DNA of 64,000 nucleotides, taken from assembly GCF_963678635.1 (NCBI RefSeq), contig NC_087064.1, forward strand, positions 53,524,684-53,588,683, written 5' to 3'. Of this stretch, positions 61,806 through 64,000 are shown piece by piece. The notes under the pieces were generated by a model, which saw only the letters and a list, made by a program, of their open reading frames with translations, had not been told where the DNA came from and ran no database searches. The stretch's first letter is position 1, and every line of letters starts with the position of its first letter. The translations under genes were made by a program, and so were the position numbers. Source of the DNA: Symsagittifera roscoffensis. Lineage: Eukaryota; Xenacoelomorpha; Acoela; Convolutidae.

Positions 61806-63668
61806 AGAATGATCCGATCAGATTAATAAAACTGCAAAACTTTTTTTCAAAATAGTGTTGTTTTTAGTGCGTGGCGTGATTAGAGAATGATACAAACGCG
61901 TAGAATATTAGCGTATTAGACCTAACTGGCAACGTTCATTGCCCTTAAAAATGATTGATAAAAATCGAAAAAACGATTTTCTTTTTTAAATCAAGTGTAC
62001 TTAACCGGAAAGCCTAATTAAAAGTTAAGTTTTACTCGATAATGAACGTTACTCGATCGCTTTACTCGCTCGAAATTGATTTAAAACTCAAAGTTTAAGG
62101 CCAGCTTTTCTTGACACCAGGATAATTTTATGACCGTTTCCTAATGTGCTTCGAATCATGACTGAAAGGGCTTGAATGTGATATATCACTTATCCAATTC
62201 CTATGATTTATTGTGGTATCTAACGTTGGGCTGAAAACAACGAGAGTCGACCGCGGTTCAAGTTGACCAGAGTTTTTTGACCATACCATATTTACGCTTG
62301 CGATTAGCAAGCGTTATCAAATCGGAATATAGCCTTTTTCGTGTTAACAACTTGTTTAACAGAATCACTTGGTATCTTGGTTCATAATGAATTCAAATTT
62401 TCAAGCGTCTCCGGTACACGTAGTCTGGAGGTAACGAATACGTCTGAAGCGGCAAAGGTCCTCGCTCTTGTTGTTTTAGAGGTTTTGGCATTTTAAAAAT
62501 CCGGCTGAATCGAAATTTGACTTTACATTAGTTGTAATTATACCTCATTTTTTAAAAGTTTCGTTTTTTCTAAAACATTTTTTGTCTTTTTATTGGCTAA
62601 ATAGGTTTCGGCTTAAATAAATCGACCTAGTGGCCTCTCATTGTGAAATGTGGGGATTGAATTGCGTGTGTCCGCAGGGGAAAAGGGACATCAATTTTTT
62701 TCATTAGTTATGAAATTTTTTGAGTTTTTCCCAGACTATTTTCTTCTTCCCAATTGTGACCACCTGGAAAAAATTGGAAGGAGGTTCAGTGCAGTATCAT
62801 ATATCGGTACTATTTATTCCATATTTGGATTCTTAGTTGATTTTTAGTAAAATGAAAAACATTCAGCGAAGGAGATAATCTTTGTTACCATAACGAAAAG
62901 TGGTGTGTTAACTTTTATTATAGATGAGACTCATTCATAGTTTTTTTGGTGGAAATATAGACTGCACGTATCAAGCTGAAGCCCTGAATGTTCAGACTAC
63001 CTTTCGTGTATTCGAATCTGGCCAGGACCTGTTTTTTTGAACGGGGAAATTCTCCGTTTCAAAAAAATTGCCGGTTTATGATTTGTCTGCTTATGTGTTG
63101 TCCGCTTACTTGCCACATGCTGTATGCAGTTTTCAGTGTACTTGTTTTTCAGGTTTTCATTTGCTCTTTCAATTTGTATTTCTACTAACTTCGAATTCGT
63201 TCAATTGCCTTTTTTTAACCTTTGTAAATTTTTTTGATTTAAATTTTTTCGTTCTAATTGATTTCTGTTTATATTTCATTGGCTCACTTACCTAACTTTG
63301 GGTCGTTCGGGCAAACTATAGTTTATATGCTTTTCTCCGGATCGCATAAAACGTTGAAAATCTTAGATTAGAATTTATGTTTTTCATGGCAACAATTTTT
63401 TTTGCTCGAATGTTTTCAAATTTTCATCAAACGCCGTCGAGTGTGTTTCTAGACGAGTTTTCTGCAAATAGAGCATCATTCAAGACTAATTTAGAATTTC
63501 ATTAGTTGTAATTTTGAACATTTTTCCATTCTCTTTGGATTTGGTTGCTTCCTTTCCTATCTGCTAGCTTGCAATGCTATTTTTGTGGTATCTCAAGTGA
63601 TGCGGAGCTCTGCTTCGTCTCTGTGTCTTAATAAACTACAAAAATGTTTGTTCTTTTATCAGTTACCT
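61806..63668. other. Intron-like or intergenic AT-rich DNA
   Basis: Poly-T and poly-A tracts and short chance ORFs only. No repeat, RNA gene or conserved protein stands out. Confidence 0.5.
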
Positions 63669-64000
63669 AGAGTTTGATAGTCTTGACTATCGAGATTCAT
63701 ATATTGCTCCTAATATTCGTGCTGCTATCGGAAAGGTATGTTTATAGAGAAGTGTCAAGGCATTTTTTCATGTTTTGTGTTAAGGCATGTTGACCCTGAT
63801 TTATCTCAAGTTGTTACGCGACATTTTGTTCTTTTCACCTCTATTTGTTTCCAGCTATTGGTTATGTGGGCAGAAACAATAAGTAATATTCGGGTAAACT
63901 AATAAATTCTGGTCGAACAAGCAAGATAAGGACTTGATTAATGAAGGAAAGTTCCTTCTTAGCTTCGCATCCAGCTTGAAAAATATTTACCCAATTGCTT
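63669..64000 (+). repeat. Tandem segmental duplication, copy 2 (runs off window)
   Basis: It repeats 60565-60896. The junction reads TTACCTAG|AGTTTGATAG, so the exon end (to about 63735) is now preceded by an AG that could act as a splice acceptor. It could be an alternative exon or an assembly artefact. Confidence 0.85.

Overview
The window is about 92% retrotransposon, and nothing in it is prokaryotic. It looks like nuclear DNA of an invertebrate metazoan: Ty3/gypsy-type gag-pol genes, a BED-zinc-finger hAT transposon fragment, an exon with a GTATGT splice donor, and a fragment of a repetitive protein I recall from many aquatic invertebrate genomes. I cannot name the phylum from the sequence alone.

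Layout. (1) 1-12336: the right half of a giant LTR retrotransposon, copy A1 (end of pol, ORF2, ORF3, 3' LTR). It sits inside a hAT transposon whose 5' part remains at 12337-13025. (2) 13106-13999: an LTR fragment of the same family. (3) 14017-34315: a second giant element, B (20.3 kb, both LTRs, related but clearly diverged), followed by 1.4 kb of a second B leader (34316-35705). (4) 35710-59446: a nearly complete second copy of family A (A2), missing most of its 5' LTR because the B block lies in it. (5) 59447-64000: flanking host DNA with another LTR fragment, one candidate exon duplicated 3.1 kb away, and a broken repetitive-element protein on the minus strand.

Element organisation. Each element has: LTR (1.3-1.4 kb, TGT...ACA); 12 nt; a tRNA-type primer site (TGGCGCTCCTGGGTG); a 3-kb structured leader; gag-PR-RT-RNaseH-IN with a C-terminal domain resembling a TARG1-like macro domain; a splice-acceptor-like site; ORF2 (family A: 854 aa with a complete-looking SGNH/GDSL hydrolase); ORF3 (family A: 2122 aa, unrecognised); LTR. 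Full-length A would be about 25 kb. B has lost about 4.7 kb (the SGNH domain and the first half of ORF3) and has two in-frame stops in pol. A2 has two gag-pol frame breaks and one stop in ORF2, but ORF3 is open in both A copies.

The most unusual content is: (a) macro-like and esterase-like domains with a giant extra ORF in LTR retrotransposons; (b) a three-stem RNA module upstream of gag, once in A and twice in B, whose helices are kept by compensating changes; (c) an 11-nt motif, TGTCCGGGGAG, shared by the LTRs and by two parts of pol where it is read in different frames; (d) a roughly 550-bp tract in which A1 and A2 differ almost only by G versus A on one strand; (e) a 45-bp duplication with filler bases at the junctions of the B block. 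All comparisons were made by eye between copies in this window; no database search was run.
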